From Clostridium sp. OM02-18AC (lineage in GTDB: Bacteria > Bacillota > Clostridia > Lachnospirales > Lachnospiraceae), in contig NZ_QULW01000002.1 of NCBI RefSeq assembly GCF_003481825.1, forward strand, positions 124,001-188,000: a stretch of DNA of 64,000 nt, in the 5' to 3' direction. The notes under the pieces are model-generated. The model made no database searches, had not been told where the DNA came from, and worked only from the letters and a program-made list of their open reading frames with translations. Shown here in pieces: positions 7,439 through 15,821 of this stretch. The position numbers were made by a program, and so were the translations under genes. Positions within the stretch are counted from its first letter, which is position 1; each line of letters opens with the position of its first letter.

Positions 7439-8084
7439 TTTTCTTAATCCTCCAGTCTTATTTTTTCTTTTATCGGGGTAGCTAGGGGCGCTGGACGTCC
7501 AGTGGACGTCCGCTTAGCGCCGACCGAAGCGGAGCGTAGACCTGTCCCCTAAGTTAGTCCACACGCCTTTAGGCTGTGGATTGGGATTGTGGCTGACACA
7601 ATCCGATGCTCGCTATCCCTGCGGACATCTCCGCAGGGCAACTTTTCTGTGCAGCGACATTCTTTATACCTGCCCTTACCCTCCGAAAAGAAAATCCTAT
7701 GTGCTTCCACCTCCGTTCTGGATTTGATTACCTTTGACTTTTGGATAAATGAAAAAGCCGCTGCACCACACCACGAACGACAAGAGGATTCCCTCTCAAT
7801 CTGATTCGCAATGTTATGTAGCGGCTTTGAAATTCAAAACCCATGTCAGCCTTGTCGATTGACCAACATTTCAATTTTATATCTATGTACTTATTTAATT
7901 TTCAATCTTCCAATTTCCCCATTAGTATTTTAGAATACCATAGCGGCAATATGGCTGTCAAGATTTTGCACAAACTTTTTAGTATTCCCTATGGACAGGG
8001 ATTTTATTCACTTATTCTAAAATTGGGCGGGAGAATTTTATCCCCCACCCAATAGCCCATAAGAAAGCGTGCTGTATTAGATGC
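7439..8084. other. Mob intergenic region with candidate oriT
   Basis: No gene is supported on either strand. The MobC-proximal part is rich in inverted repeats (see the hairpin at 7487-7521) and in short G-rich and C-rich blocks (AGGGGC, GTCCCCT), as expected of an origin of transfer. Farther on, AAAGCCGCT (7754-7762) pairs with AGCGGCTTT (7820-7828). The last 250 bases are AT-rich without visible signals. Confidence 0.5.
7487..7521 (-). other. Candidate oriT hairpin
   Basis: GGCGC (7487-7491) with GCGCC (7517-7521) encloses a perfect nine-base dyad, GGACGTCCA (7493-7501) and TGGACGTCC (7503-7511), separated by one base. Placed about 50 bases upstream of mobC, this is the usual position of an oriT for mobC-relaxase operons. 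The nick site cannot be fixed from sequence. Confidence 0.5.
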
Positions 8085-8321
8085 CTATAAAATCTTCTGC
8101 AACTTTTTTCTGAGATGGTCTAACCGTGCATAGATAGCACCCGTCGTTAAATGCACAAGCGGGGCAATCTCTTTTGTGGAATAGCCCTGCATTTTCAGCA
8201 GAACGATTTGCAGAGTACGCCTGTCCACCGTAAGCAATGCCTGATACAGATTTTCATCCTCGATTTCATCTAATAAATCCGTAACGGTCTTTATCTCGGA
8301 TGATTGCTCTTTGTCTGCCAT
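8085..8321 (-). CDS. Small sigma-region-4 / HTH protein
   Basis: A 78-residue protein from the ATG at 8321 (AGAGGTG site just upstream on the minus strand). DRRTLQIVLLKMQGYSTKEIAPLVHLTTGAIYARLDHLRKK reads as a LuxR/sigma region 4 type helix-turn-helix. A longer reading upstream lacks a ribosome site. It is the distal gene of the mobilizable element and may regulate its transfer genes. Confidence 0.65.
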   Translation of the reverse strand: MADKEQSSEIKTVTDLLDEIEDENLYQALLTVDRRTLQIVLLKMQGYSTKEIAPLVHLTTGAIYARLDHLRKKLQKIL

Positions 8322-8415
8322 AGCACCTCTTTTTGACACTATTTCAAGGACACTGAAAACAGTCAGAGAAGCAGTACATTTACAATTCAGATAAAATGAT
8401 TGGAGGAACAGAAGT

Positions 8416-8799
8416 ATGCACATTGGTTCTGGTCTAAATACGGTATCTTCAATGTACCGCCAACAAAAAGGCAATAATATGAAAACGCCTGCATCTGGGG
8501 AAAAGACATTTTATACGGCAGAAACACCGAAGGTATATCAGATATTCACAACAGATAATATGTTGTGGACAGGAGGTAATGGCACCGGTCTTTCTTATTG
8601 TCTTAAATATGCGGATGATTCAACGGATGAAAATCCGGTGGTGTTACATCTAATTACAAAAATACAGCTATTAAAGATACGGTCAAATAAGCTGCTCCAT
8701 CATGGGAAAAGTATAAAATTAGGAGCTTTAGATAATATCACAAGGGAAAAGTTTTCAAAAACTTCTGGTAACTCTTTGAAATACATATCATATCAATAG
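8416..8799 (+). pseudogene. Probable 5' remnant of an unrecognised protein gene
   Basis: ATG 8416 follows a good GGAGG site by 9 bases and opens MHIGSGLNTVSSMYRQQK, a natural-looking start. The middle (KVYQIFTTDNMLWTGGNGTG, then ENPVV) also reads as protein. After about residue 78 the composition becomes basic and repetitive and the frame ends, which suggests truncation. I do not recognise the family. It borders the mobilizable element and may be a gene interrupted by it. Confidence 0.4.
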
Positions 8800-8893
8800 A
8801 TACGATAATATAAATTATGTTTGTATTTGTTGATAACAGGTTTATATCGGAAAAATTGTAAATTTATTTTCTATGTGAATTTTCATTTTTGTA

Positions 8894-8919
8894 GGGCTGG
8901 CATTAGACCAGCCCTTGAT
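8894..8919 (+). terminator. Weak terminator-like hairpin
   Basis: GGGCTGG (8894-8900) and CCAGCCC (8908-8914) with a 7-base loop, followed by a short T-rich run. It could end transcription of the remnant to its left. Confidence 0.45.
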
Positions 8920-9022
8920 TTCATTATAATAGATAAAAAGATATTGAATATATATGCACGGTAAAAAGACGATTCTCAATAAATGAGATTGGGAAAAAGT
9001 AACCTTAGTGCTGTTGAAAAAA

Positions 9023-9262
9023 TCACCATAGTTCTAATGAATCTTCTGCATCTACCCATATCTGCATTGTTTCATCAAGATATAATTTTGCATATTCAAG
9101 CGGTTTATCAATGGCAAGTGCGTTCAATGCACAGTCTGATCCGGGTGTGGTTTTTAAATCCTTTTCGGCTTCCCAACAGTCAATGCGGAGCATATAACCA
9201 GCAGAAGTATAAATATCAATGCTGTTTCTGTGTGGATTGTATTCTGCAAATATTGTTCTCAT
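9023..9262 (-). CDS. DUF6061 family small protein
   Basis: A 79-residue acidic protein from the ATG at 9262 (AAGGAG 9 bases upstream), beginning MRTIFAEYNPHRNSIDIYTS and ending in an acidic helix. I recall this type as the DUF6061 proteins of Firmicutes mobile regions; no function is known to me. It stands alone on the minus strand among accessory genes. Confidence 0.6.
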   Translation of the reverse strand: MRTIFAEYNPHRNSIDIYTSAGYMLRIDCWEAEKDLKTTPGSDCALNALAIDKPLEYAKLYLDETMQIWVDAEDSLELW

Positions 9263-9571
9263 CGTATAGAATCTCCTTATCATTCAATCAGTCATTTGTT
9301 ACAAAAATCAGAAGCATTTCAATCAGTTCACCATGTCACTTTTATTTTGTGTTATACTGTTTTATAGATTTTTCTTGCCCTTGTATTTGCCCTTATCAGA
9401 GTTCGTAAACGCTGACGGGACGATATAACACAAGGGAAACAATAAGGGAAAGCTCACCTGCGATAAATCCAGTGTTTTCAAGGGTTTGCAGAGAATTTAA
9501 TAACAAAATATAACAGTTATTAAATTCCCTAAAACAGGTGAAATCTCAATCGTAATTTGAGGAAAAGAAGA
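9263..9571. other. Intergenic stretch with a 14-base inverted repeat
   Basis: No gene is visible. The notable structure is AATTTAATAAC (9494-9504) and GTTATTAAATT (9516-9526), extendable to GAGAATTTAATAAC / GTTATTAAATTCCC with one mismatch. There is no T-run, so it looks more like a protein-binding dyad or recombination site than a terminator. Confidence 0.4.
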
Positions 9572-9820
9572 ATGGAAGATAAAAAAATATTACTCGATAA
9601 TATTAACAAAATTCATACAACTGAACTGGGAGTTGATAGAATTAAAAGAAATCTAAAAATAGATATAGTAGATGTTGTTGAGTATTGCAAAAATAAGGTG
9701 TTGGATGAAAAGTGCCATATATACAAACAAGGTAAAAATTGGTATTGCGAAATTGAAAATGTCAAAATCACTATCAATTCATATGGTTATACAATTATTA
9801 CAGCACATATTATTAAGTAA
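9572..9820 (+). CDS. DUF3781 domain protein
   Basis: An 82-residue protein. NINKIHTTELGVDRIKRNL and the ending ITINSYGYTIITAH match DUF3781, a small domain of unknown function widespread in Firmicutes. ATG 9572 has a weak GAGGAAAAGA site; a TTG at 9557 would add five basic residues. It precedes a TfoX-like gene by 21 bases and may be cotranscribed with it. Confidence 0.75.
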   Translation: MEDKKILLDNINKIHTTELGVDRIKRNLKIDIVDVVEYCKNKVLDEKCHIYKQGKNWYCEIENVKITINSYGYTIITAHIIK

Positions 9821-9841
9821 ATTATAAGTTGAGGTGAAATT

Positions 9842-10162
9842 ATGGCGTCAAGCAAAGAATATTTAGAGTTTATTTTAGGGCAGCTATCTGAGTTAGAAGA
9901 AATTACTTATCGAGCTATGATGGGAGAATTTATTATTTATTATCGAGGAAAGATTGTAGGTGGTATCTATGATGATAGATTACTTGTTAAACCAGTAAAA
10001 TCAGCAATTAGTTATATGCCGACAGCTTCATATGAATTACCCTATGAGGGAGCAAAAGAGATGTTGTTGGTAGATGAAGTTGATAATAAGGGATTTTTGG
10101 CAGGTTTGTTTGGTTCTATGTATGACGAACTGCCAGCTCCAAAACCGAAAAAGAAGAAATAA
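9842..10162 (+). CDS. TfoX/Sxy N-terminal domain protein
   Basis: A 106-residue protein with the TfoX N-terminal pattern: EITYRAMMGEFIIYYRGKIVGG, then DDRLLVKPVKSA and a lysine-rich tail. TfoX/Sxy proteins regulate competence in proteobacteria, but the single-domain Firmicutes forms have no proven role. It has a GAGGTGAAATT site and sits 30 bases upstream of the S51-type gene, so the three small genes from 9572 may form one unit. Confidence 0.8.
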   Translation: MASSKEYLEFILGQLSELEEITYRAMMGEFIIYYRGKIVGGIYDDRLLVKPVKSAISYMPTASYELPYEGAKEMLLVDEVDNKGFLAGLFGSMYDELPAPKPKKKK

Positions 10163-10192
10163 ACAAATTCTAATTTATAAAGGAGAATATTG

Positions 10193-10795
10193 ATGAAACT
10201 ATTTTTATGTTCACATTTTTCAAGTGTAGGAAGTCTGATAAAGGAAGAAATTGAAAATAAGAAAGTCGCATTTATTCCAACAGCTTCGCTGCGTGAAGGC
10301 TACACCGGTTATGTCGGCTCGGCTCGAAAGCTATTCAATAAACTGGGAGCAACCGTAACGGAAATTGATATTTCAACGGAGGCTTATTTAACGATACAGT
10401 CCGTTTTTGAAGATGCGGATGTGATCTATTTTACTGGTGGAAATTCTTTCTTTCTTATGGATCAGCTCCGTAAAACGGGAGCGAATGAGCTATTGAAGAA
10501 GGAATTGGCAAAGGGAAAACTGATGATCGGTGAATCGGCGGGTGCGATTATATGCGCTCCAACTATCCAATATATTGAACAAATGGATGAAAAGCCGGAG
10601 GACTACTCACAAGAAGATGATGCAGGGCTTGATTTGATTGATTTCTATGTTCTTCCGCATTATCTTACAGCACCATTTAAGAAGGTTACTGAGAAAATAA
10701 TGACTGAATTTTCGGATTTGAATCTATGCCCAATTAACAACCGTCAGGGAATTGTAATCGATGGTGAAGGTTCAAAGGTTATTTGCAAAGACTAA
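10193..10795 (+). CDS. Peptidase S51 / glutamine-amidotransferase-like protein
   Basis: A 200-residue protein. The nucleophile motif GESAGAII (Ser near residue 115), with VIYFTGGNSFFLMDQL and VLPHY before the C-terminus, matches the S51 family (dipeptidase E type) with a class I glutamine amidotransferase-like fold. Family enzymes cleave Asp-X dipeptides, but many Firmicutes members are uncharacterised. ATG 10193 is 5 bases after AAGGAGAA. Confidence 0.82.
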   Translation: MKLFLCSHFSSVGSLIKEEIENKKVAFIPTASLREGYTGYVGSARKLFNKLGATVTEIDISTEAYLTIQSVFEDADVIYFTGGNSFFLMDQLRKTGANELLKKELAKGKLMIGESAGAIICAPTIQYIEQMDEKPEDYSQEDDAGLDLIDFYVLPHYLTAPFKKVTEKIMTEFSDLNLCPINNRQGIVIDGEGSKVICKD

Positions 10796-10980
10796 TTTGA
10801 AAATTCCAGTTTTACGAGGAGAACACAGTGTACGCACAGGCAGCGATAAAACCGAATACCTTACTCCGTAACGGTGCATACGGCATCGTTATGAGGGGTG
10901 TGCAAAAATGCACCTGTGCGGGTGCATCGTTAAGGGGTAGATATTCCGCTCCGTTATGTTGTATCAAATTAGACACGGCA

Positions 10981-11166
10981 ACAGATCCAGCATGTGGCAG
11001 TGGTAACTTCCTTACGGAAACATATATTAGCATTCGTAGGCTTGAAAATAAGGTATTGGCTGAGTTGCAGAAGGGCCAGATTCGCTTCGGATTTGAAGAA
11101 GCAAATCCAATTCAGGTATCCATTACGGCTTTGATATTAGGACTACTACGGAAAGCAGTTGCGTAG
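10981..11166 (+). pseudogene. Fragment of a DNA methyltransferase
   Basis: TDPACGSGNFLTETYISIRR is the SAM-binding motif I region of MmeI/YeeA-type DNA methyltransferases, where the motif is normally followed by QFYGIE. Here the frame reaches NPIQVSI and then runs into unrelated residues and stops. Neither the N-terminal part nor the NPPY motif is present. The sequence ahead (10828-10980) contains short GGTGCA/TGCACC repeats and no matching protein sequence, so only about 60 codons of an old restriction-modification gene survive. Confidence 0.7.
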
Positions 11167-11224
11167 CTGAACTAATGAAAATGTATCAGGAATTAACAGA
11201 AAAAGAAAATGCCAGAGGTAGAAA

Positions 11225-12043
11225 ATGACCAGAGAGGAAGTGTTCGATTATTGCCGCCAGCAATACAAAACTGAACCGGATTATCCATGGAAAGATTACA
11301 ATGCCGTGTTGAGGCACTCGGATAATAATAAGTGGTATGGTCTGGTTATGACAGTATCTTTCTATCGCTCACCGGACGACCATCCAGAAGCAGTTCGTTG
11401 TGGAATTTTAACTGCCGATCACCAAATTTTCCGTAGGGAACGATGGACAGTTTTAAAGATTTTGCGTGTAAAAAGTGAGAGCAGTCCACTGTTTCTTCGA
11501 TGCGATAATCCCTTAGTTTTAAGCCATTTTTTCGTGTATCAGGAGACGGAGCCGGATATGCGCTTGGGTGCTGCGTCAATTGGGATTATGACTGATGACA
11601 ATTATAACATCTTTGAGGACGGTATTGATTTGATGGTAGGTGGTCGCATGATGCCTGTACCTGCTTATCCGGAGTATGAGCACAATCCAGAGCTGCTTGA
11701 AGATATGGAAAAGATTAAGTATGTGTTGGATGGAGGAAATCTGTCTTACCGGCCATCACCGCATCGTTTTATTCGCACCAATAGACCATCGACTTATGCT
11801 ATGGATGAGATGATAGAAGAAGCAAAGCAAGGGCTGAGAAGAGAATTTCCAAAACATGGGAAAAGGATAGAATATACTGTTGATTGGCTGGAAGTACGGC
11901 GGAAGACCTCATTTGTACCGATCCAGCTGAGGCAAAAGGGTATGTTCGCTTTGCATCTGGAGCTGGCAAGCTCCGCACCGGACATTAAGATTGGTGCTAA
12001 GACGCAGAGAATAGAAAAACGAGGAAAAAGTTACAGTCGATAA
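11225..12043 (+). CDS. Protein with MmcQ/YjbR-like N-terminus and unknown C-terminal part
   Basis: A 272-residue frame. The first ~40 residues (MTREEVFDYCRQQYKTEPDY, then WKDYNAVLRHSDNNKWYGLV) are typical of MmcQ/YjbR proteins, which are normally about 120 residues long. From residue 43 onward the expected YjbR continuation is absent and an unfamiliar sequence follows (FVYQETEPDMRLGAASIG, then EHNPELLEDMEKIKYVLDGG) that I cannot place. This looks like a fusion produced by rearrangement, in keeping with the methyltransferase fragment just upstream. The ATG has a poor ribosome site (AGAGGTAGAAA). Confidence 0.5.
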   Translation: MTREEVFDYCRQQYKTEPDYPWKDYNAVLRHSDNNKWYGLVMTVSFYRSPDDHPEAVRCGILTADHQIFRRERWTVLKILRVKSESSPLFLRCDNPLVLSHFFVYQETEPDMRLGAASIGIMTDDNYNIFEDGIDLMVGGRMMPVPAYPEYEHNPELLEDMEKIKYVLDGGNLSYRPSPHRFIRTNRPSTYAMDEMIEEAKQGLRREFPKHGKRIEYTVDWLEVRRKTSFVPIQLRQKGMFALHLELASSAPDIKIGAKTQRIEKRGKSYSR

Positions 12044-12063
12044 GTATTTATATAGAACAGAAA

Positions 12064-12088
12064 GGCAGGATTTTGGTCCTGCCTTTTT
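12064..12088. terminator. Terminator between convergent genes
   Basis: GGCAGGA (12064-12070) and TCCTGCC (12077-12083), loop of six, then a T-run. It lies between the plus-strand 272-residue frame and the minus-strand hydrolase and could serve both. Confidence 0.75.
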
Positions 12089-12096
12089 CATATTTA

Positions 12097-12909
12097 TCAG
12101 TGGTTGCAAACAAAGTCCGCCACTTCTTTGTTGAATTTATCTGCTTCGTCCCAGAAAAGCATATGCCCGGAATCCTCGAAGAATACAGTCTTGGCCCCCG
12201 GAATGTTTTCGCCAACCCAGGCACTACCATGCCAGTCGAAAATGTTACTCTTTTTGGCAACACAGACAAGGGTAGGCAGGTTGATGTGCGGGATAAAGTC
12301 GCGCCAATCCAAATTTGTATGATCACGCATAATTTCAATGCGTGCATAAGGCGGGCACTTATTGGCTTCGGCTGCCAGCATCTTGGCATCTTCTGGATCC
12401 GGTGTATGATTTAAGCATCCAGTGATCAGTCCAGCTGCAGAGCCTTCTGGATCCGCTTGAATTCCACAGCACAATCTGATAAATGACTCAACATCATAGC
12501 AACCTTTCTGTCCCCATTGCCAATCAGGTCCGATATACTGAGCAGGAGACTGGTCCACGCAAATCAGTCCGCTTAGTCTATCGTTTCCAAAAAGTTCGAT
12601 GTAGCTCCACCAAATTGATGCGCCCATGGACCAGCCAAGTCCAGTAACATCTTTGATATCCAGATAGTCCAGCAGATTCTTCACATCCATGGCATACCGA
12701 GAAATTCTATGGCTGTGCAGAACTTTTTCGGACTCTCCGTGTGCACGTAAATCCATGGTGATCACCTTGCAAGATTTTGCCAATTCATCGACATTCTGCT
12801 TCCAGAACTTCGTCGAACAGGTCCAACCAGGCAGCATCAACAGCGGTCTTCCTTCTCCCCGTACATCATAATAGATTTCCACACCATCATTTGTTTTAAA
12901 TGTGCTCAT
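12097..12909 (-). CDS. Alpha/beta hydrolase
   Basis: A 270-residue alpha/beta hydrolase. The nucleophile elbow is GWSMGAS with Ser94, the oxyanion region is LPGWT near residues 26-30, and the catalytic histidine is in EDSGHMLFW (His249). Substrate unknown; the family covers esterases, haloperoxidases and C-C hydrolases. ATG at 12909 is preceded on the minus strand by AAAGGAGGG. It is monocistronic. Confidence 0.85.
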   Translation of the reverse strand: MSTFKTNDGVEIYYDVRGEGRPLLMLPGWTCSTKFWKQNVDELAKSCKVITMDLRAHGESEKVLHSHRISRYAMDVKNLLDYLDIKDVTGLGWSMGASIWWSYIELFGNDRLSGLICVDQSPAQYIGPDWQWGQKGCYDVESFIRLCCGIQADPEGSAAGLITGCLNHTPDPEDAKMLAAEANKCPPYARIEIMRDHTNLDWRDFIPHINLPTLVCVAKKSNIFDWHGSAWVGENIPGAKTVFFEDSGHMLFWDEADKFNKEVADFVCNH

Positions 12910-13170
12910 ATAGTAAACCCTCCTTTACCATAAGCAAACGCTACAATTCAGCTACCATCATTGTATCACAATTAATACAAACCAGAACGAAAGAATCTAT
13001 TAAATTTACTAAAAACCTACAAATAAATAGTATTTTGCCCATGCAGAATTTCAGTAAATCAATGTAAAATCTAACTTTTTACCAGTATCTACTACAATCC
13101 GCTTCAAAATCGATTTTATTTTCTATCCCATTCTCCATCATATATATATTAGAAAGGATGGTGTATAACT

Positions 13171-13497
13171 ATGGCAGAAGAACTTCGCATGGTCCAAGAC
13201 ATGGATTTAAGGGGTATATATTAGGGTCAGTGCATTGGTCTGATTAAGACTGCGGACGATATTAGAAATCCCTCCGAATCTATATGCCAGATTCAGAAGG
13301 ATTACGATAAAAATACGCTCTTTTTGTTCTGTGGTAAGAGAACAAATCGTACCAAAGGTCTTCTCTGGGAAGGTGATGGTTTTCTGCTTTTCTACAAAAG
13401 ATTAGATAATGGTGCATTCAGCTGGCCGCGTTCTGCAGAAGAAAATCATCCGCTATCATTTACAGCATCGCAGAAACAGCAAAAGCGAATAACTTAA
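13171..13497 (+). pseudogene. IS66 tnpB remnant
   Basis: After a start-like ATG and a stop at about 13225, the frame NTLFLFCGKRTNRTKGLLW, then EGDGFLLFYKRLDNGAFSWP, is the core of the IS66 TnpB (Orf2) accessory protein. The N-terminal part is degraded and the C-terminus fuses out of frame into transposase sequence, so it cannot be functional. Confidence 0.75.
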
Positions 13498-13637
13498 AAC
13501 CATACGAGTACTTTGAATATCTTCTGACAGAGATTCCAAAGCACATGGATGATACAGACCGATTTTTCTTAGATGATCTGCTTCCGTGGTCGGAAAAACT
13601 ACCAGAGAACATCCGAAAACCGAAGAAGAGCAATTAA
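13446..13637 (+). pseudogene. IS66 transposase C-terminal remnant
   Basis: A 63-codon tail in a different frame from the tnpB piece: YSIAETAKANNLKPYEYFEY, then LLTEIPKHMDD and LDDLLPWSEKLPENIRK. This is the C-terminal end of the IS66 TnpC transposase. The DDE core is missing, so a large internal deletion has joined tnpB to the end of tnpC. An AGCCGC/GCGGCT hairpin follows at about 13643-13659. Confidence 0.75.
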
Positions 13638-13844
13638 GCGAAGCCGCGAAAGCGGCTTTTGATTGGCAAGGTATTTGCTATGATGCGTTTACGGCAGATG
13701 TTATAGAGCTGATAGTATAAGTTGAAGCAACTGCCTCTTTGCCATGCTGGGCGAAGCGGGGCAGTCCATCCGGAAACCAGCGGAGTATCGCTCCCTGGCA
13801 GGAGGAATACGAAGCGGGGACAACGGACTAACTTCGGTTTTCAA

Positions 13845-14456
13845 TCAGCTTCCATTGATCCATGAGCAGATCCTGTTGTAGAGAACCATATCTTCTTTTG
13901 TATAGATCGGATTGTTGTAGAAGTCCATGTACGTATAGTCAACGCGTCCAACTTCACGTTTATCAGAGGAACCGTGGAGAGTCCAATCTTCCCAGCTCAT
14001 ATTGGTATACACACTGAATTCCCATTTTTCATTTTCCGTGTTCTCATGGGTGCAATCATTGCGATAAATACCAGGGGTGAAGCAGGCCATACCAAGTTCA
14101 CGTCTCCATTGCCCATTCTCACCTGTATACCAGCCATCCGTTGTAACTCCGTTGATCAGTTTGTTCCCCTGTGCATCATAGAAAAACCATGTTCCATCGT
14201 ATTCCCAACAAGCCTCACGTGGTGCCTGGTAATAGTCGCCGGAAGCAGAAGGGTCATAACTTCCGGCAGCATCGACATGAAGACAGCCATTATCTGGATC
14301 CAGTGTGTAGCGGATTGTGCCGTCAGCATAATAATTCGATACGGCAGCATAGGTCCCATCTCTGTACATAAGCATATCCGTCGTAGTGCACCCCATCTTC
14401 TTAAGTTTTGTGTCTGCCTGCATTTTCTCATATAGAATTCCTTTCTGCCGATTCAC
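13845..14456 (-). CDS. Unrecognised protein with cell-wall-binding-like segment
   Basis: A 203-residue frame. The stretch GTWFFYDAQGNKLINGVTTD, then GWYTGENGQWRRE, resembles the glycine/aromatic repeats of choline/cell-wall-binding modules. The rest (THENTENEKWEFSVYTNMSW) is rich in aromatic and acidic residues and looks extracellular. No signal peptide or membrane segment is visible, and the ATG lacks a convincing ribosome site, so the true N-terminus may be lost or the gene broken. No function assigned. Confidence 0.45.
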   Translation of the reverse strand: MNRQKGILYEKMQADTKLKKMGCTTTDMLMYRDGTYAAVSNYYADGTIRYTLDPDNGCLHVDAAGSYDPSASGDYYQAPREACWEYDGTWFFYDAQGNKLINGVTTDGWYTGENGQWRRELGMACFTPGIYRNDCTHENTENEKWEFSVYTNMSWEDWTLHGSSDKREVGRVDYTYMDFYNNPIYTKEDMVLYNRICSWINGS

Positions 14457-14555
14457 TTTCAGACCGGCACAGCGTTGCCATTTGTTTTCCTATCATCAAT
14501 ATACTAATGGCTTGCGTTTTGGAAAACCAACGGAAATTCACAATGCGCGCATAAC

Positions 14556-14584
14556 TTGACAGAATTTATCAAATGTATTAGAAT
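14556..14584 (+). promoter_or_regulatory. Consensus promoter of the LysR gene
   Basis: TTGACA (14556-14561), 17-base spacer, TAGAAT (14579-14584). It points at the LysR gene 100 bases downstream, across the leader hairpin described next. Confidence 0.7.
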
Positions 14585-14626
14585 AAAACAAGTTGATAAA
14601 AGAAAAAAGTTAGATTACATGCAAAG

Positions 14627-14658
14627 AGGCTGGGATCCTACACAGGAACAGCCTTTTT
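14627..14658 (+). terminator. Hairpin with T-run in the LysR leader
   Basis: AGGCTG (14627-14632) pairs with CAGCCT (14649-14654) and is followed by TTTTTG. It lies between the promoter and the ATG, so it could limit LysR transcription. Confidence 0.45.
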
Positions 14659-14683
14659 GCGCACTGTACGGGGAGGCGCTATC

Positions 14684-15595
14684 ATGGATATTGTCCAGTT
14701 AAAATATTTTAAAGCCGTTGCGCAGACGGAGCATCTGACCAATGCGGCTAAGCAGCTCAATGTGGCACAGCCGGCACTGAGCGTAAGTATCAGCCGCCTG
14801 GAAAACGAAATCGGAGTTCCGCTTTTTGACCGTCAGGGGCGCAGAATTAGTCTGAATAAATATGGAAAAATGTATCTCGAGTCGGTAGATCAGGCGCTTA
14901 CAATTTTGGAACGGGCGCAGAATGAGGTGATCGCGGAGAGTGAGAAGAGTGAAGCGATACTGAACCTTGGACTGGTCAGCAAACTGTTTTCTCATATGGT
15001 TCTGATTGGGTTTAAGGAACTTTATCCGAAATGCCGGATCCGTTCGTTTGACATTATGGAAGACGGAATCGAGGAAGAATTGTTATGGGGAGATGTTGAT
15101 TATGTGCTTGCCAGCTGTTTGAGACAGAATCCGGAAATTACAGAGGAAGAAATTTTTAAAGAGCGGTATTTTCTTGCTGTTTCTTCGGACAGCCCGTATG
15201 CTTCCTGTGAAGAAATCAGCCTGTGTGATTTAAAAAATGAAGAATTTATCAGTCTGCCGAAGGGATATGAACACCGGACGATTACCGATGAGCTTTGCAA
15301 AAAATACGGATTCGTGCCAAATGTAACAACAGAATGTTTTCATTGCCATATGCCTGGGGTAGTGGCATCGAAAACCGGTGTGGCATTTATGACAGAAAGT
15401 CAGATTGAGAAAAACCGGGCAAACCGTCAGCTTGCTTTTATTCCATTTAAGGAAAAGGATTGCATCCGACATTATTATCTTCTTTGGAAAACAGATCGGC
15501 ATTTTAATAAGGTGGCAGAAGGGTTCCGTACTTACGCCAGGAACTACTATCACAATAGGGGAATGACAGATTCCTGCCGTTGTGATAACTGTTAA
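14684..15595 (+). CDS. LysR-family transcriptional regulator
   Basis: A 303-residue LysR regulator. The N-terminal winged helix (residues 1-60: LKYFKAVAQTEHLTNAAKQL, then VAQPALSVSISRLENEIGVP) is followed by a linker helix and a substrate-binding-type effector domain. Start ATG 14684 lies 8 bases behind GGGGAGG. It reads in the same direction as the peptide transporter operon that begins 226 bases downstream after its own terminator, so it is the obvious candidate regulator of that operon. The effector is unknown; peptide or amino acid is a guess from context. Confidence 0.92.
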   Translation: MDIVQLKYFKAVAQTEHLTNAAKQLNVAQPALSVSISRLENEIGVPLFDRQGRRISLNKYGKMYLESVDQALTILERAQNEVIAESEKSEAILNLGLVSKLFSHMVLIGFKELYPKCRIRSFDIMEDGIEEELLWGDVDYVLASCLRQNPEITEEEIFKERYFLAVSSDSPYASCEEISLCDLKNEEFISLPKGYEHRTITDELCKKYGFVPNVTTECFHCHMPGVVASKTGVAFMTESQIEKNRANRQLAFIPFKEKDCIRHYYLLWKTDRHFNKVAEGFRTYARNYYHNRGMTDSCRCDNC

Positions 15596-15611
15596 GACAT
15601 GATATGCAAAG

Positions 15612-15649
15612 AGGCAATTGGAGAAAGGTATCTCTAATTGCCTTTTTTT
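15612..15649 (+). terminator. Terminator after lysR
   Basis: AGGCAATT (15612-15619) pairs with AATTGCCT (15636-15643), extended by GGAGA/TCTCT wobble pairs, followed by seven T. Confidence 0.85.
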
Positions 15650-15744
15650 AGACAATTCGCTGAAAATATGTAAATGTTGACCTGTTTGATTCGTTTTTTT
15701 ATATAAATTCATTATAATTGTATATTAGACATATTGGTAATTTT

Positions 15745-15765
15745 TTGTTAAGATATTCTCAACAA
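15745..15765 (+). promoter_or_regulatory. Candidate LysR operator before the transporter operon
   Basis: A 21-base near-palindrome, TTGTTAAGATATTCTCAACAA, with perfect outer arms TTGTT/AACAA and an inner AGATATTCT. It contains the T-N11-A arrangement known for LysR boxes. It lies 57 bases before the first permease gene, close to AT-rich promoter-like sequence (TATAAT near 15714). Confidence 0.5.
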
Positions 15766-15821
15766 TACAACATGTGCTTGAATAGAACACGTTGGAAAAA
15801 GGTCTGGAGGGATAAAAGAAG

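Noticed and set aside
8983..9408. 141-residue plus-strand frame
   Set aside because: Antisense to the DUF6061 gene, which has a correct ribosome site.
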